This document shows positions 18,060 through 27,488 of a stretch of DNA of 64,000 nt, one piece after another. How positions within the stretch are numbered: the first letter of the stretch is position 1; the number at the start of each line of letters is the position of its first letter. The stretch lies in NCBI RefSeq assembly GCF_025950095.1, contig NZ_JAPDDR010000002.1, positions 496,001-560,000 of the forward strand. The letters are read 5' to 3'. The position numbers and the translations under genes are program-made. The DNA comes from Luteolibacter rhizosphaerae (GTDB lineage Bacteria > Verrucomicrobiota > Verrucomicrobiia > Verrucomicrobiales > Akkermansiaceae). The notes beneath the pieces were generated by a model. The model worked only from the letters and a program-made list of their open reading frames with translations, had not been told where the DNA came from and ran no database searches.

Positions 18060-19807
18060 CGATGATGGGATCCAAACTCAAGGTATGGGCACCCGCCGCC
18101 GCCGACGTGAAGGTCGTCGCGGACGGCGAGATGCAGGAGATGGTGCAGGATGGGTCCCGCCCCGGATGGTGGCAGAGCCGAGGAGAGTTTCCGCCCGCAA
18201 CGCGGTACGGCTTCCTGCTGGATGGCAGGGGACCCCTTCCAGACCCGCGCTCTCCTTCACAGCCCGAGGGCGTGCACGGTCTTTCCCAAACGGTCGATCA
18301 TTCCTTGTTTCCTTGGACGGACAGGGAGTGGATGCCACCGGCGTGGCCAGGTGCGGTCGTTTATGAACTGCACGTGGGGACCTTCACAGGCGAAGGGACT
18401 TTCCGCGGGGCGATCGGACGGCTCGGTGAACTGGTGGACCTTGGCGTCACCCATGTGGAGCTGTTGCCGGTCGGGGAATTCCCCGGCGACCGCGGATGGG
18501 GATATGACGTCGCATCCATCTTCGCGCCCCATCATGCCTATGGCGGCCCTGAGGAACTGAAGTACTTCGTGGACGCCTGTCATGACGCCGGCCTCGCGGT
18601 GATCCTGGATGTGGTTTACAACCATCCCGGCCCGGATGGGAATTACCTGGCGAGCTACGGCCCGTACTTCACCAATGACCATGTTACCCCTTGGGGCGAC
18701 GGCCCGAATCTCGACGGCGAACATCGCGGGGAAGTCCGCGACTTCTTCATCGGGAATGCACTGATGTGGATGCGCCATTATCACGTCGACGGATTGCGGC
18801 TCGATGCGATCGACAAGGTGAAGGATGACTCGCCGGAACATTTCCTGATCCAACTTCGGAACGAGGTGGACCGGCTCGCGGCAGAGACGGGACGCCCCTA
18901 CGTGCTGATCGCGGAGTCCGCCGCGAACGATCCCTGCTACGTCATCCCGCGGGAAAACGGCGGCTACGGCATGAACGCGCAGTGGAACGATGACATCCAC
19001 CATTCGATCCGCACCTTTTTCACGAAGGAATCGGAGAGTTACTACTGTGATTTCGGGAGACCCGAGCACGTCGTGAAGTCGCTCGTAAACGGCTACTATT
19101 ACGACGGCTGCTATTCCCCGCACCGCGAGGGCCCGCACGGGCATCCGCCCGGGGATATCCCCGGCCATGCCCTTATGGCCTACCTCCAGACCCACGACCA
19201 GATCGGGAACCGTGCGCTGGGAGACCGATTCCACCAGCACGAGCGTTGCGACGAACTCGCGCAGCAGATCGCATCCGCCTTCATCCTGCTGTCGCCCTAC
19301 GTGCCGATGATCTTCATGGGCGAAGAGTGGGCCGCAACGACGCCCTTCATGTATTTCACCAATTACACCGACCGGAAACTGGCGGGGGAAGTCGCCATGC
19401 GCCGGCAGCGGGAATTCGGCGAAGCGGGATGGCCGCCGGGCGAACTCCCGGATCCCGAGGACCCCGCGGTGTTCCGGCGCAGCAAGCTGGACTGGCACGA
19501 ACGGGACAACCCGGGGCACCGGGAGATGCTGGATTGGTACCGCCGCTTGCTGGCTCTCCGACGCGGCACTGCCGAGCTGGGCACTTTGGACAGGACCAAC
19601 ATTTCCTTGGAGGCAGGAACGGAATGGCTGCTGATGAGGCGCGGCCCGTATATCATCGCGGGCGCGATTGGAGAAAGCATCACCCCGATCCCCGCCGGTA
19701 TTCCGACCGAGGCGAAGCGGATCGCCGGGGCGGGCGCTGAACCGAGGCACCGCAACGATGGAACACTTGAGTTCCCGGGTAAAGGCATCGTTATATTTGG
19801 ACCATGA
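18056..19807 (+). CDS. treZ: Malto-oligosyltrehalose trehalohydrolase
   Basis: The 583-residue GH13 enzyme releases trehalose from maltooligosyl-trehalose made by TreY. It has an N-terminal beta domain (LKVWAPAAADVKVVADGEM), the barrel motifs LDVVYNHPGPDGNYL, DGLRLDAIDKVKDDS (nucleophile Asp), LIAESAANDP (acid/base Glu), and LQTHDQIGNRALGDR, plus YVPMIFMGEEWAATTPF. The start overlaps treY and the stop overlaps the trehalase gene by four bases each. Confidence 0.95.
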   Translation: MTMMGSKLKVWAPAAADVKVVADGEMQEMVQDGSRPGWWQSRGEFPPATRYGFLLDGRGPLPDPRSPSQPEGVHGLSQTVDHSLFPWTDREWMPPAWPGAVVYELHVGTFTGEGTFRGAIGRLGELVDLGVTHVELLPVGEFPGDRGWGYDVASIFAPHHAYGGPEELKYFVDACHDAGLAVILDVVYNHPGPDGNYLASYGPYFTNDHVTPWGDGPNLDGEHRGEVRDFFIGNALMWMRHYHVDGLRLDAIDKVKDDSPEHFLIQLRNEVDRLAAETGRPYVLIAESAANDPCYVIPRENGGYGMNAQWNDDIHHSIRTFFTKESESYYCDFGRPEHVVKSLVNGYYYDGCYSPHREGPHGHPPGDIPGHALMAYLQTHDQIGNRALGDRFHQHERCDELAQQIASAFILLSPYVPMIFMGEEWAATTPFMYFTNYTDRKLAGEVAMRRQREFGEAGWPPGELPDPEDPAVFRRSKLDWHERDNPGHREMLDWYRRLLALRRGTAELGTLDRTNISLEAGTEWLLMRRGPYIIAGAIGESITPIPAGIPTEAKRIAGAGAEPRHRNDGTLEFPGKGIVIFGP

Positions 19808-21312
19808 AGCCGCCCGATTTTCCAGCTTCGACGGAGCAGTCGGAGCTACGAAGTTACGTTGACAGAACCTGGGACTCGCTCACCCGCGGGACGGGACGCA
19901 TCTTCGCCGCGATCGACGATCCGAAGCTGCCCCCGGATGCCGGAGAAATCCTTTACGTGCCGTCTTCCGAGAATCTCGAGGCCGTGACCGCGAAAATCAT
20001 GGCCAACATTCCTGCCGGACGTCGACCTCGCCTCGAAGTGAGAAACCTTCCGGCGGAGCGGGACTCGATCCGCGAGCACGGCCTCTTGTATCTGCCGGGC
20101 GACTACGTGGTGCCTGGGGGGCGCTTCAACGAGTTCTACGGCTGGGATTCCTACTTCATCTCTCGCGGGCTTCTCATTTCGGGCCGGTTGGAGCTTGCGC
20201 GCAGCATGGCGGAGCAGGCCCTGTATGAAGTGCAGCATTACGGATCCGTCCTCAATGCGAACCGGACCTATTATCTTACCCGTTCGCATCCGCCGGTGCT
20301 CTCGATGATGGTGGCGGACATCTTCAGGGCGACCGGTGACCGCGGATGGTTGTCGGCCGCCTTGCCGCTGGTGGAGAAATACTACTACTACTGGCGGGTT
20401 CCGCCGCACCTGAACCAGGCCACGGGCTTGTCGCGGTACCGCGACCTTGGCAACGGGCCCGCCCCGGAAGTGCTGGCATCAGAACGCGACGAATCCGGCC
20501 GCTCCCACTACGACCGGGTGAAGGGCTTCCTCAAGGAGCACCCGATCGATGACTACGACGTTGACCTTTATTACGACCGGGAGCGGGACGAGCTGACAGA
20601 CCTCGCCTACATCGGCGACCGCTCGATGCGCGAATCAGGATTCGATCCCACCGACCGCTTCGGAAAGCTCAATCTCGATGTCGTTCACTACGCTCCGGTT
20701 TGCCTCAATACTTTGCTTCTGAAAATGGAAGAGGAGCTCGCGGTCTTTCACCATGAACTCGGGAATCCCGACGCCGCCCGTTTCTGGGAAGAGCGCGTAA
20801 TGGAGTCGAAGGAGCGGATCAACCGGTATTTCTGGAATGAAAGGCGCGGCTTGTATTTCGACTACCATCTGGGCCGGGAGTCACAGCGGGAGTATCCCTT
20901 TCTCACGACTTTCTGGCCCCTTTGGGCAGGCGTTGCCTCGCAGGAGCAGGCGGAGCGCGTGGTTGGGAACCTCGATCTGTTCCTCCAGCCGGGTGGGCTC
21001 GAGGCCAGCCCGGCGGTCACCGGCGAGCAGTGGGATGCCCCCTTCGCATGGGCACCGCTCCAGTTGCTTGCGGTGGACGGCTTGGAGCGCTACGGCTTTC
21101 ATGAAGAGGCGCGGGAGATCGCGCGGCGCTTCGTCGCGATGGTTGCGACCTCTTTCAAAAAGGAAGGCGTCCTGCGGGAGAAATACGACGCGCGCTCCTG
21201 CACCAGCAACATCGAAGGCAAGATCGGCTTCGGCTATGTGACGAACGAGCCCGGCTTCGGATGGACCAATGCGGTGGTCGCCGAGTTTCTCGGAAGGTTC
21301 GGGGACGGGTGA
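19804..21312 (+). CDS. Trehalase, GH37, neutral type
   Basis: The 502-residue protein carries both GH37 signatures: PGGRFNEFYGWDSYF (about residue 101) and EQWDAPFAWAPLQLL (about 410). It also has RESGFDPTDRFG, matching the neutral-trehalase segment with the catalytic Asp, and EKYDARS with the probable base Glu near 460. There is no signal peptide, so it is cytoplasmic. It is the last gene of glgX-treY-treZ and overlaps treZ by four bases, so a trehalose-degrading enzyme is made together with the trehalose-forming pair. It lacks the calcium-binding N-terminal region of yeast neutral trehalases. Confidence 0.9.
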   Translation: MKPPDFPASTEQSELRSYVDRTWDSLTRGTGRIFAAIDDPKLPPDAGEILYVPSSENLEAVTAKIMANIPAGRRPRLEVRNLPAERDSIREHGLLYLPGDYVVPGGRFNEFYGWDSYFISRGLLISGRLELARSMAEQALYEVQHYGSVLNANRTYYLTRSHPPVLSMMVADIFRATGDRGWLSAALPLVEKYYYYWRVPPHLNQATGLSRYRDLGNGPAPEVLASERDESGRSHYDRVKGFLKEHPIDDYDVDLYYDRERDELTDLAYIGDRSMRESGFDPTDRFGKLNLDVVHYAPVCLNTLLLKMEEELAVFHHELGNPDAARFWEERVMESKERINRYFWNERRGLYFDYHLGRESQREYPFLTTFWPLWAGVASQEQAERVVGNLDLFLQPGGLEASPAVTGEQWDAPFAWAPLQLLAVDGLERYGFHEEAREIARRFVAMVATSFKKEGVLREKYDARSCTSNIEGKIGFGYVTNEPGFGWTNAVVAEFLGRFGDG

Positions 21313-21370
21313 GAGATGGCCATCGCACGAATGCAGGAGCTCTGGCACCCCGTTTGCAAAAGAGGAGCCC

Positions 21371-22354
21371 ATGAAAACCAAATGCCGGGTCGTCCTGATA
21401 TTTGCGCTTATCCTCGCCTCTTGCTCCACGGGCGAGCGCCAGGGCGCGTTCGCGGGAAAAACCGTTCTGATCACTGGTGCCTCCAGGGGATTCGGCAAGG
21501 GCGCCGCGCGCGAATTCGCGCGACAGGGAGCGAACGTCGTGCTCACCGCGCGCCGTGGTCCGCTGCTTGACGAACTAGCCGCAGAGATCCGCAGCCATGC
21601 CGGATCCGCATATGCGGTGCGGACGGATGTGACCAAGACCGCGGAGGTAGACCGCGCCGCACGCGACGCGGTGCGGCGTTTCGGAAGGATCGACGTCTAG
21701 GTGAACAACGCCGGAACCGGAGCGATTGGCGGCTTCGAGGAAATCCCGAACGAAGACCACTCGGAGGTAGTCGATGTAACCCTGAAGGGCGTGATCTACG
21801 GCAGCAACGCGGCCGTCCGGCAGTTCAAATTACAGCGGAGTGGCGTCCTTGTGAATGTCGGCTCGATCGACAGCGAGGTGCCGCTGGCTTACCAAGCCTC
21901 CTATGCAGCCTCAAAGGCCGCGGTGCTGAGCCTTGGGCGTTCCTAGAACGAGGAACTGCGGCTCATCGGCTACCGGAACATCAAAGTGTCCACCGTGATG
22001 CCTTGGGCGGCGGATACTCCCTGGTGGGAGCATGCCGCCAACTACAGCGGCGGGACTCCTCGAATGGCGGCCATGGATCCCCCGGGAAAAGTCGTGGCCG
22101 TAATCGTGAAAGCCGCGCTACATCCTCGCGAGGAGATGCCGACGGGGTGGAAGGCCCGCGCCTCCTACTGGTCGCACCGCCTGATGCCGGACTTAACCGA
22201 GCGGAGCTCGGCAAACATCGCGCATAAATGGCCGATCCAGACTGCACCCCCTTTCCCGGCCACGAAAGGAGCGCTTCATAGGCCTAGCCCTTCGGGAACG
22301 GGCGTGGGCGGAGGCGTGAGGGAGAGGATGAAAATCGAGGATCAGAATCGGTAA
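21371..22354 (+). pseudogene. SDR-family oxidoreductase lipoprotein with two in-frame amber stops
   Basis: The frame reads as a 328-codon short-chain dehydrogenase with a lipoprotein signal (MKTKCRVVLIFALILASC), the cofactor motif TGASRGFGKGAA, the motif NNAG, and the catalytic YxxxK in YAASK. UAG interrupts it at 21698-21700, where tryptophan is expected (IDV-W-VNNAG), and at 21943-21945, where leucine is usual (before NEELR). No base is inserted or deleted and the C-terminal family pattern continues to the end (TPWWEHAANYSGGTPR, GWKARASYWSHR). It is therefore most likely a recent point-mutation pseudogene. Other genes here end normally in TAG, arguing against amber recoding. An SDR with a lipobox is itself unusual. 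Confidence 0.85.
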
Positions 22355-22719
22355 CTCTCGCGAAGCGACAGGCTCGGATCAGTCGAACCGGGAAGCTGTT
22401 AGAATCAAGGTGGAAGGATCAGCGGTATGCCGAGAGGCTATCCAGGGTGCAAAGCTTGGTCTTCGCTACCAACCCGTTCGACGCCCCCAAATCACATTGG
22501 TGCTGGTGGTCGACTTCGAGCAGCGACGGTGAATGTCTGCGTGATGAGGTCGTTGCAATTTCGCTTCACGCCAAGGCTAGTTGTTGAGGGCCATTCGCCA
22601 GTTCGCCTATTAGGCTTCGCAACGAGGTAGTCCCCCTCACGCCCGTCTAGGAACGTCCTGATCAAAGAACGATACCGGATCAAACTTGCATTTCAAAGTA
22701 CGGTAGACGATGTATTCAG
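22355..22719. other. Intergenic region without a supported gene
   Basis: Short frames occur on both strands, but none has family-like or neighbour-like composition. The region should hold the promoter of the OBAP lipoprotein gene at 22720. No clear hairpin terminator was found for the upstream pseudogene. Confidence 0.45.
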
Positions 22720-23460
22720 ATGAAGACCTTTCTGCCGATACTCGTTCTGACTGTCCCAGTTTTGCTCGCACTCTCCTGCAAAGAGAGTCCGGAAGACAAA
22801 GCGCATGCGGGGGGCGAAGATAAACGCGGAAAAACCAAGCTCCTGGAAGCCGGTGCGGAGGCGCTCCAGTCGGAAGCTCCCCTCAAATCGATCCATGCCC
22901 ATGTCTGCGGGTTCCACTTTTACAACGGCGACATCAAGCGCCAGGTGACAGCCCATCACTACTGCTCGCACCTGGGGGAAGAGATCATGCAGTGCGTTAT
23001 CTATGATACCGACAAGCCTGACGCAAAACTGATCGGCATCGAGTATATCATCACCGCCAAGCTTTTTGAAGGCCTTGATCCGGAAGAAAAGAAGCTGTGG
23101 CACAGCCATGTTCACGAGGTGCAATCGGGCCAGCTGATCGCTCCACGAATTCCGGCGGTAGCCGAGAAACAGCTGATGAAACACCTGGTTGGCACTTATG
23201 GAAAGACCTGGCACACGTGGCAAGTTGACCGCGGGGACGAGTTACCGCTTGGTATTCCGCAACTCATGATGGGCTTCACGAAGGATGGGCAGGCGGAATC
23301 CGGTCTCATCAAGTCGCGTGACGAGGGTTATGGAATTTCGTCGGACGAGAAGAAGAGGGATCGCTCGGACATTCCCGCGCCGCAGATACTTCCCGGTGCC
23401 AACAACTGGGAATCGGGGGAAGCAGTCCAACTGGAATCGCGAACGATACCAGCGAAGTGA
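22720..23460 (+). CDS. OBAP-family (DUF1264) lipoprotein
   Basis: The 246-residue protein starts with a signal peptide ending in a lipobox-like LALSC (Cys about 20). It then shows the oil-body-associated protein family pattern: HAHVCGFHFYNGD, QVTAHHYCSHLGEEIMQC, EEKKLWHSHVHEV, TYGKTWHTWQVDRGD and LPLGIPQLMMGFT. The many conserved histidines suggest a metal or ligand site, but the biochemical role of the family is unknown. The C-terminal 50 residues are polar and probably disordered. It would sit on the periplasmic face of a membrane. It stands alone, with stress genes on both sides. Confidence 0.85.
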   Translation: MKTFLPILVLTVPVLLALSCKESPEDKAHAGGEDKRGKTKLLEAGAEALQSEAPLKSIHAHVCGFHFYNGDIKRQVTAHHYCSHLGEEIMQCVIYDTDKPDAKLIGIEYIITAKLFEGLDPEEKKLWHSHVHEVQSGQLIAPRIPAVAEKQLMKHLVGTYGKTWHTWQVDRGDELPLGIPQLMMGFTKDGQAESGLIKSRDEGYGISSDEKKRDRSDIPAPQILPGANNWESGEAVQLESRTIPAK

Positions 23461-23688
23461 TAAGGCTGGCGGGCTCCCGATGGGGACCTGGGATTTCCCA
23501 TTGCCTCTCGAACCGTCGTGAAAGGAACGACCAAAATCCTAAAACGCGCGATGAGACTACCGGAGTCCGAGGCGAGTCGACCTGTGATGGCTACGACCTA
23601 AGTCACGGACGCCCGGCGTAGAGCGTTGGTGAAGCGAATGCGGAGGGCAACCTGGCACTGGTGATGGCTGGTATGCATGCCTCGCGTC

Positions 23689-24132
23689 TCAGGGTATCTT
23701 TTCTCCACCGATACTTTTCATCACCAGCCGGGTCAGGGCTTGCTCGGAAATGCCTGATGCGTTTTCCCCTTCCACCTTCCATTCCGGCGGTCCTGCAGAT
23801 GGTATCACCTGCATTCGGCCGTCGAGAGCGCAGGCTACGGACTCTTGATCCAGAATCCAACCAATCAGCTCTGCGAGTGTGATCAAAAACGGCTGCTGCT
23901 CCGGCCATTCGGAATTCTCACAAAAGCATTCCAGTACCTGCAGGTCGTCGGATACCCGCCGCCCTCCCTCCATCTTAAACGTCCCCCGCGCAGGATAGCT
24001 GGTCACACCGCCGAGACGATCACACATGATCCCTTCCACGGTGGAACAAAGCTCTTTTCCACCGGCGCAGCCGATCGGAAAGTAGAGTATGAATTTGCGG
24101 GGCAAGGACGGGCCGGCGAGTTGGTCCCTCAT
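23689..24132 (-). CDS. Unknown 147-residue protein
   Basis: The frame from ATG 24132 (MRDQLAGPSLPRKFILYFPI) shows a coherent alpha/beta pattern: a G-C-A-G-G-K turn, a cysteine pair (LECFCE) and a helix FLITLAELIGWILDQESVAC. No family is recognised. The frame stays open upstream to 24420, but that part is proline- and tryptophan-rich without order, so I prefer the inner ATG. It has no signal peptide. It converges with the OBAP gene and lies downstream of, and on the same strand as, the stress SDR. Confidence 0.5.
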   Translation of the reverse strand: MRDQLAGPSLPRKFILYFPIGCAGGKELCSTVEGIMCDRLGGVTSYPARGTFKMEGGRRVSDDLQVLECFCENSEWPEQQPFLITLAELIGWILDQESVACALDGRMQVIPSAGPPEWKVEGENASGISEQALTRLVMKSIGGEKIP

Positions 24133-24394
24133 GAGCGGATCATACGTTAGCCCCTCGCGGCATTCCATTAGGCATTCTCTAAAGCCTTGGCCGGTCCCGG
24201 CACGCGGTCTCGCCAGCGAAGTGAACCAAACCGGGAGGGGCTGGGGACCGCCGCCATCGCGTGGGGCGCTTCCATACATCGTGTCTTCGCAGACAGTCTG
24301 CCACCAGCATCCAAAGCAGGGTGTTCGCCTATTAGCGAATTTGGTGTCCCAAGACATCGCCGGAGAACCGTGCCAAAGGACGTAAATGAGGTGA

Positions 24395-25279
24395 TCAGCC
24401 GTTGATGATTTCCCCGCCATTGGGATGCAGGACTTGCCCCGTTATGTAGCTGGCGGCCGCGCTTGCCAAGGACACGAAGCATTCCGCACATTCCCACGGT
24501 TCGCCGGCGCGCCCCAGAGGCACGTCTGAACCGAAAGTCGCGACCTTCTCCGCGGGAAAGGTGGCCGGGATCAGAGGGGTCCAGATCGGTCCGGGCGCGA
24601 CGGCATTGACGCGGATCTTTTTCTTGGCCAGTTGTCCGGCGAGGGACCTGGTAAACGCAACGATCGCCCCTTTGGTGGCGGAGTAATCCAGCAGCTCCGG
24701 GCTCCCGCGGTAGGCAGTGACGGAGGTAGTGTTGACAACCGCCGGGTGCTCAGATGACTCGAGGTGCGGCAGCGCCGCCGAGGTCAGATAAAAGAGTGCG
24801 AAAATGTTGGTCTGAAAGGTCTTCTCCAACTGGTCCTCGGAAATATCGGTGATGCAGGGCTGCGGATGCTGCTCCGCTGCATTGTTCACAAGAATGTCCA
24901 ACTTTCCAAAGGCCTCCATAGTCGTAGCAACCGCATCCTCGCACCGGGATTTCACTCGGATGTCGCACCGATGGAACAGGCACCGTCGACCCTTTTGTTC
25001 GACCAGCCTGGCGGTTTCGCGGGCGTCCTCTTCTTCTTCGAGATAAATGATCGCCACGTCAGCACCTTCTCGCGCGAAAGACATCGCTACGGCACGCCCG
25101 ATTCCCGAGTCGCCGCCAGTAATGAGCGCCACCCGCCCTGCGAGCCGCCCGCTTACCTTCAGTTCGGAGTTCTCGCTGTGCGGCGTCGGACGCATCTCCC
25201 CTTCCCGTCCGGGTTGGTGCTCCTGCTCCTGCGCTGGACGAAGGGCCTTCTTCTCGTTGTCTTTGGATTGATTCGCCAT
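24395..25279 (-). CDS. Stress-type SDR oxidoreductase (YghA-like)
   Basis: The 294-residue protein has a hydrophilic N-terminal extension of about 45 residues rich in Q, E, K and P. A classical SDR domain follows with ALITGGDSGIGRAVAM (cofactor loop), DILVNNAAEQHP, and the catalytic Ser-Tyr-Lys in NTTSVTAYRGSPELLDYSATK. This extension plus SDR layout is typical of YghA-type enzymes in general-stress regulons, usually NADP(H)-dependent with uncertain substrate. It is cytoplasmic and appears intact. Its upstream side faces the gap before the alcohol dehydrogenase gene. Confidence 0.88.
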   Translation of the reverse strand: MANQSKDNEKKALRPAQEQEHQPGREGEMRPTPHSENSELKVSGRLAGRVALITGGDSGIGRAVAMSFAREGADVAIIYLEEEEDARETARLVEQKGRRCLFHRCDIRVKSRCEDAVATTMEAFGKLDILVNNAAEQHPQPCITDISEDQLEKTFQTNIFALFYLTSAALPHLESSEHPAVVNTTSVTAYRGSPELLDYSATKGAIVAFTRSLAGQLAKKKIRVNAVAPGPIWTPLIPATFPAEKVATFGSDVPLGRAGEPWECAECFVSLASAAASYITGQVLHPNGGEIING

Positions 25280-25820
25280 CGAGCAGCATTTGCATGTCGC
25301 GAGCCGAGGATGAGCAAGTTTTACTCCTCGCCCTCGCGGCAGTCATACGATCCGGCCCTAAAGCGGAATTCCTTGGTCGCCTTCAGATAATAGTTTTTCG
25401 AGTCGGACACTACCTTACTTCCCGGCAACACGAGGGCGTCCGAGCAGCCGCCCCCATCAGAAAAGCCGCTGGCAATCGGAAAATACCGCGACCTAGCGGT
25501 GGTTAGGGAATCTTCTCTAATCGGCCATGAGGTGAAGCTTTCCCAGCAAGCGAGTTGGGGACTTCTCCGGAGCTACGCGGTATTAATGCGATCGAAGGAC
25601 TCGGGCCTCTTCGTGCCTTTACGACCAAGCTAATGTAGTTCCGGTTCACGATGACATGTCCGCAAGGAACCCTGGAGGGAGAGCAACCATGGGGCCACCT
25701 CGTAGCAAGCTCATTATGCCCGGAGAGAGGTCGATTTGCACATCCTAGACGAAGGCGGTGGTGATAGGAGTGATAAAGTCCGCACTTCTGCAGCGGCACG
25801 CGTACTGCAAAAGCCCCCGC
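25280..25820. other. Divergent intergenic region
   Basis: About 540 bases separate the minus-strand SDR and the plus-strand alcohol dehydrogenase. It should contain both promoters. I see no convincing coding frame, repeat or terminator. The open frame that joins the dehydrogenase upstream of ATG 25821 has no family similarity. Confidence 0.45.
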
Positions 25821-26969
25821 ATGTTAGCTATGGATTACAGGGGAGCCCGGCGGGTTCGTGCCCAGCAGAAGCCAATGCCCGAGATCCAGCATCCGCGCGA
25901 TGTAATCGTGCGCGTCACACGTTCCTGCATCTGCGGTTCGGATCTCCATCTCTACAACGGCGCAGTTCCCGACACACGGGTGGGAACCACCTTCGGTCAC
26001 GAATTCACCGGTATTGTGGAAGACACCGGCGGTGCCATCACTAGCCTCAAGCGTGGCGACCACGTTCTTGTCCCCTTCAATATCGCGTGCGGACAATGCG
26101 CGTTCTGCCTGGAGGGGCTCTTCGGAAATTGCCATGAATCCAACCCGGGGGCCACGGCTGTCGGAGGGATTTTCGGATACTCTCACACCACGGGAGGGCA
26201 TCAGGGAGGTCAGGCCGAGTATGTTAGGGTTCCATTTGCGGACGTGGGTCCGATGATTATCCCACCCGACATCGAACCGGACAATGCTGTGATGCTCACC
26301 GACGTCGTCCCTACGGGATATCAGGCGGCCGAGATGGCAGGCATCCAACCGGGTGACACCGTCGTTGTTTTCGGCGCCGGTCCCATCGGAATCATGGCTG
26401 CCCGGTGCGCATGGCTTTTCGGAGCGGGCCGGGTGATCGTGGTAGACGAGTTGGATTATCGTCTCGATTTCGCCCGCCAGTATGCCCCCTGCGAGGTCCA
26501 TAATTTCCATACAATGAAAGATCCGGTGCTGTTCATCAAAAAGGCCACCGGTCTAGGGGCGGACGTTTGCATCGACGCGGTAGGAGCGGAAGCAGCAGGG
26601 CGCGCAATGCAAAGTGTTCTCGGGCGCAAGCTGAAGCTCCAAGGGGGATCGTCCACGGCCCTCCACTGGGCGATCAACTCGGTCCGCAAAGGGGGCGTCG
26701 TTTCCGTCGTGGGTGTCTACGGGCCAACGGCCACCATGGTGCCGTTTGGAAACGTGGTAAATAAAGGAATCACGATCCGCGCAAATCAGGCCTCCGTGAA
26801 ACGGCTCCTCCCAAGATTGGTTGAGCACGTGAGATCGGGGATCATCGATCCGAAGGCCCTGATCACCCACCGGTTTTCTTTGGAGGATGTTTCCAACGCC
26901 TACCGGATTTTCTCGAGTAAACTCGATGGATGCATCAAGCCGCTACTTATCCCACCCACCGCCGAATAA
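25821..26969 (+). CDS. Zinc-dependent alcohol/formaldehyde dehydrogenase
   Basis: The 382-residue medium-chain dehydrogenase has catalytic-zinc residues in SCICGSDLHLY and FGHEFTGIV. The four structural-zinc cysteines are in CGQCAFCLEGLFGNC, and the NAD site is VVFGAGPIGIMAARCAW. Length and the segment around KLQGGSSTALHWAI fit the glutathione-independent formaldehyde-dehydrogenase-like group often found beside catalase and ferritin-like genes. ATG 25821 gives the family-like N terminus MLAMDYRGARRVR; ATG 25830 is the alternative. It is followed after seven bases by an unknown gene. Confidence 0.88.
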   Translation: MLAMDYRGARRVRAQQKPMPEIQHPRDVIVRVTRSCICGSDLHLYNGAVPDTRVGTTFGHEFTGIVEDTGGAITSLKRGDHVLVPFNIACGQCAFCLEGLFGNCHESNPGATAVGGIFGYSHTTGGHQGGQAEYVRVPFADVGPMIIPPDIEPDNAVMLTDVVPTGYQAAEMAGIQPGDTVVVFGAGPIGIMAARCAWLFGAGRVIVVDELDYRLDFARQYAPCEVHNFHTMKDPVLFIKKATGLGADVCIDAVGAEAAGRAMQSVLGRKLKLQGGSSTALHWAINSVRKGGVVSVVGVYGPTATMVPFGNVVNKGITIRANQASVKRLLPRLVEHVRSGIIDPKALITHRFSLEDVSNAYRIFSSKLDGCIKPLLIPPTAE

Positions 26970-26976
26970 AGAAACC

Positions 26977-27459
26977 ATGATACCGGAAGATTATAAAAAA
27001 GTTCCCGGCTGGGGAGTGGATGCAGACCCTAAGAACGATCCCACGTACCCCATGCGCTTGCGGGATCCGGACCTACCGCGCGGGCTTTCATGGAAGCGCC
27101 CACCCCTCCAGGTTGCCACCGTGGAGATCCTTCATTCCAACGAGCGGCCGGGCCTCTCCGCGGTGTTCGGCGAGGCAAGTCCACCAAAAGGCGTCAGTGG
27201 CGTACTGCGACGCTACGCTTTCCGGCATAGTGAATCGGCTTACCGGCACTGGCTGCCGCTCATGGCAGCCGATCGTATCGGAGCAATAGAAGGCATCTTT
27301 GAAGATCTAGGGACAGGTCGGGTGCCGAACATCATCAAGGAGAAGGGATGGGGAGCGGAATGGAAATTCAACCGGAAAGCTTTTGCAACCCGCATCCTTT
27401 TGGTCACAGCAGTCGCCGGTGCAGGCGCTCTTGCTGCATGGGTCTCTATCCGTGACTAG
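26977..27459 (+). CDS. Conserved hypothetical protein with a C-terminal membrane anchor
   Basis: The 160-residue protein starts MIPEDYKKVPGWGVDADPKN and has WKRPPLQVATVEILHSNERP, then a helix-rich centre (RRYAFRHSESAYRHWLPLMAADRI). One membrane segment lies at about 138-157 near the end. I recognise it only as a conserved family of unknown function seen next to similar dehydrogenase and stress genes. The start is seven bases after the dehydrogenase stop, so the genes are co-transcribed. The soluble part is predicted cytoplasmic, tethered by the tail. Confidence 0.7.
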   Translation: MIPEDYKKVPGWGVDADPKNDPTYPMRLRDPDLPRGLSWKRPPLQVATVEILHSNERPGLSAVFGEASPPKGVSGVLRRYAFRHSESAYRHWLPLMAADRIGAIEGIFEDLGTGRVPNIIKEKGWGAEWKFNRKAFATRILLVTAVAGAGALAAWVSIRD

Positions 27460-27488
27460 CCCCGGTCAACAAGTTGGAGGGGTTCAGG

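Noticed and set aside
18257-19750. A 497-codon open frame antisense to treZ
   Set aside because: It is a codon-bias shadow of the GC-rich treZ gene: the plus-strand frame carries all GH13 motifs and the antisense product has no recognisable pattern.
21371-22354. Genome-wide amber recoding as explanation for the two UAG codons
   Set aside because: Several intact genes here end in TAG at the expected length (26977-27459, 35589-35765, 46624-47772, 58233-60671), so UAG acts as a normal stop.
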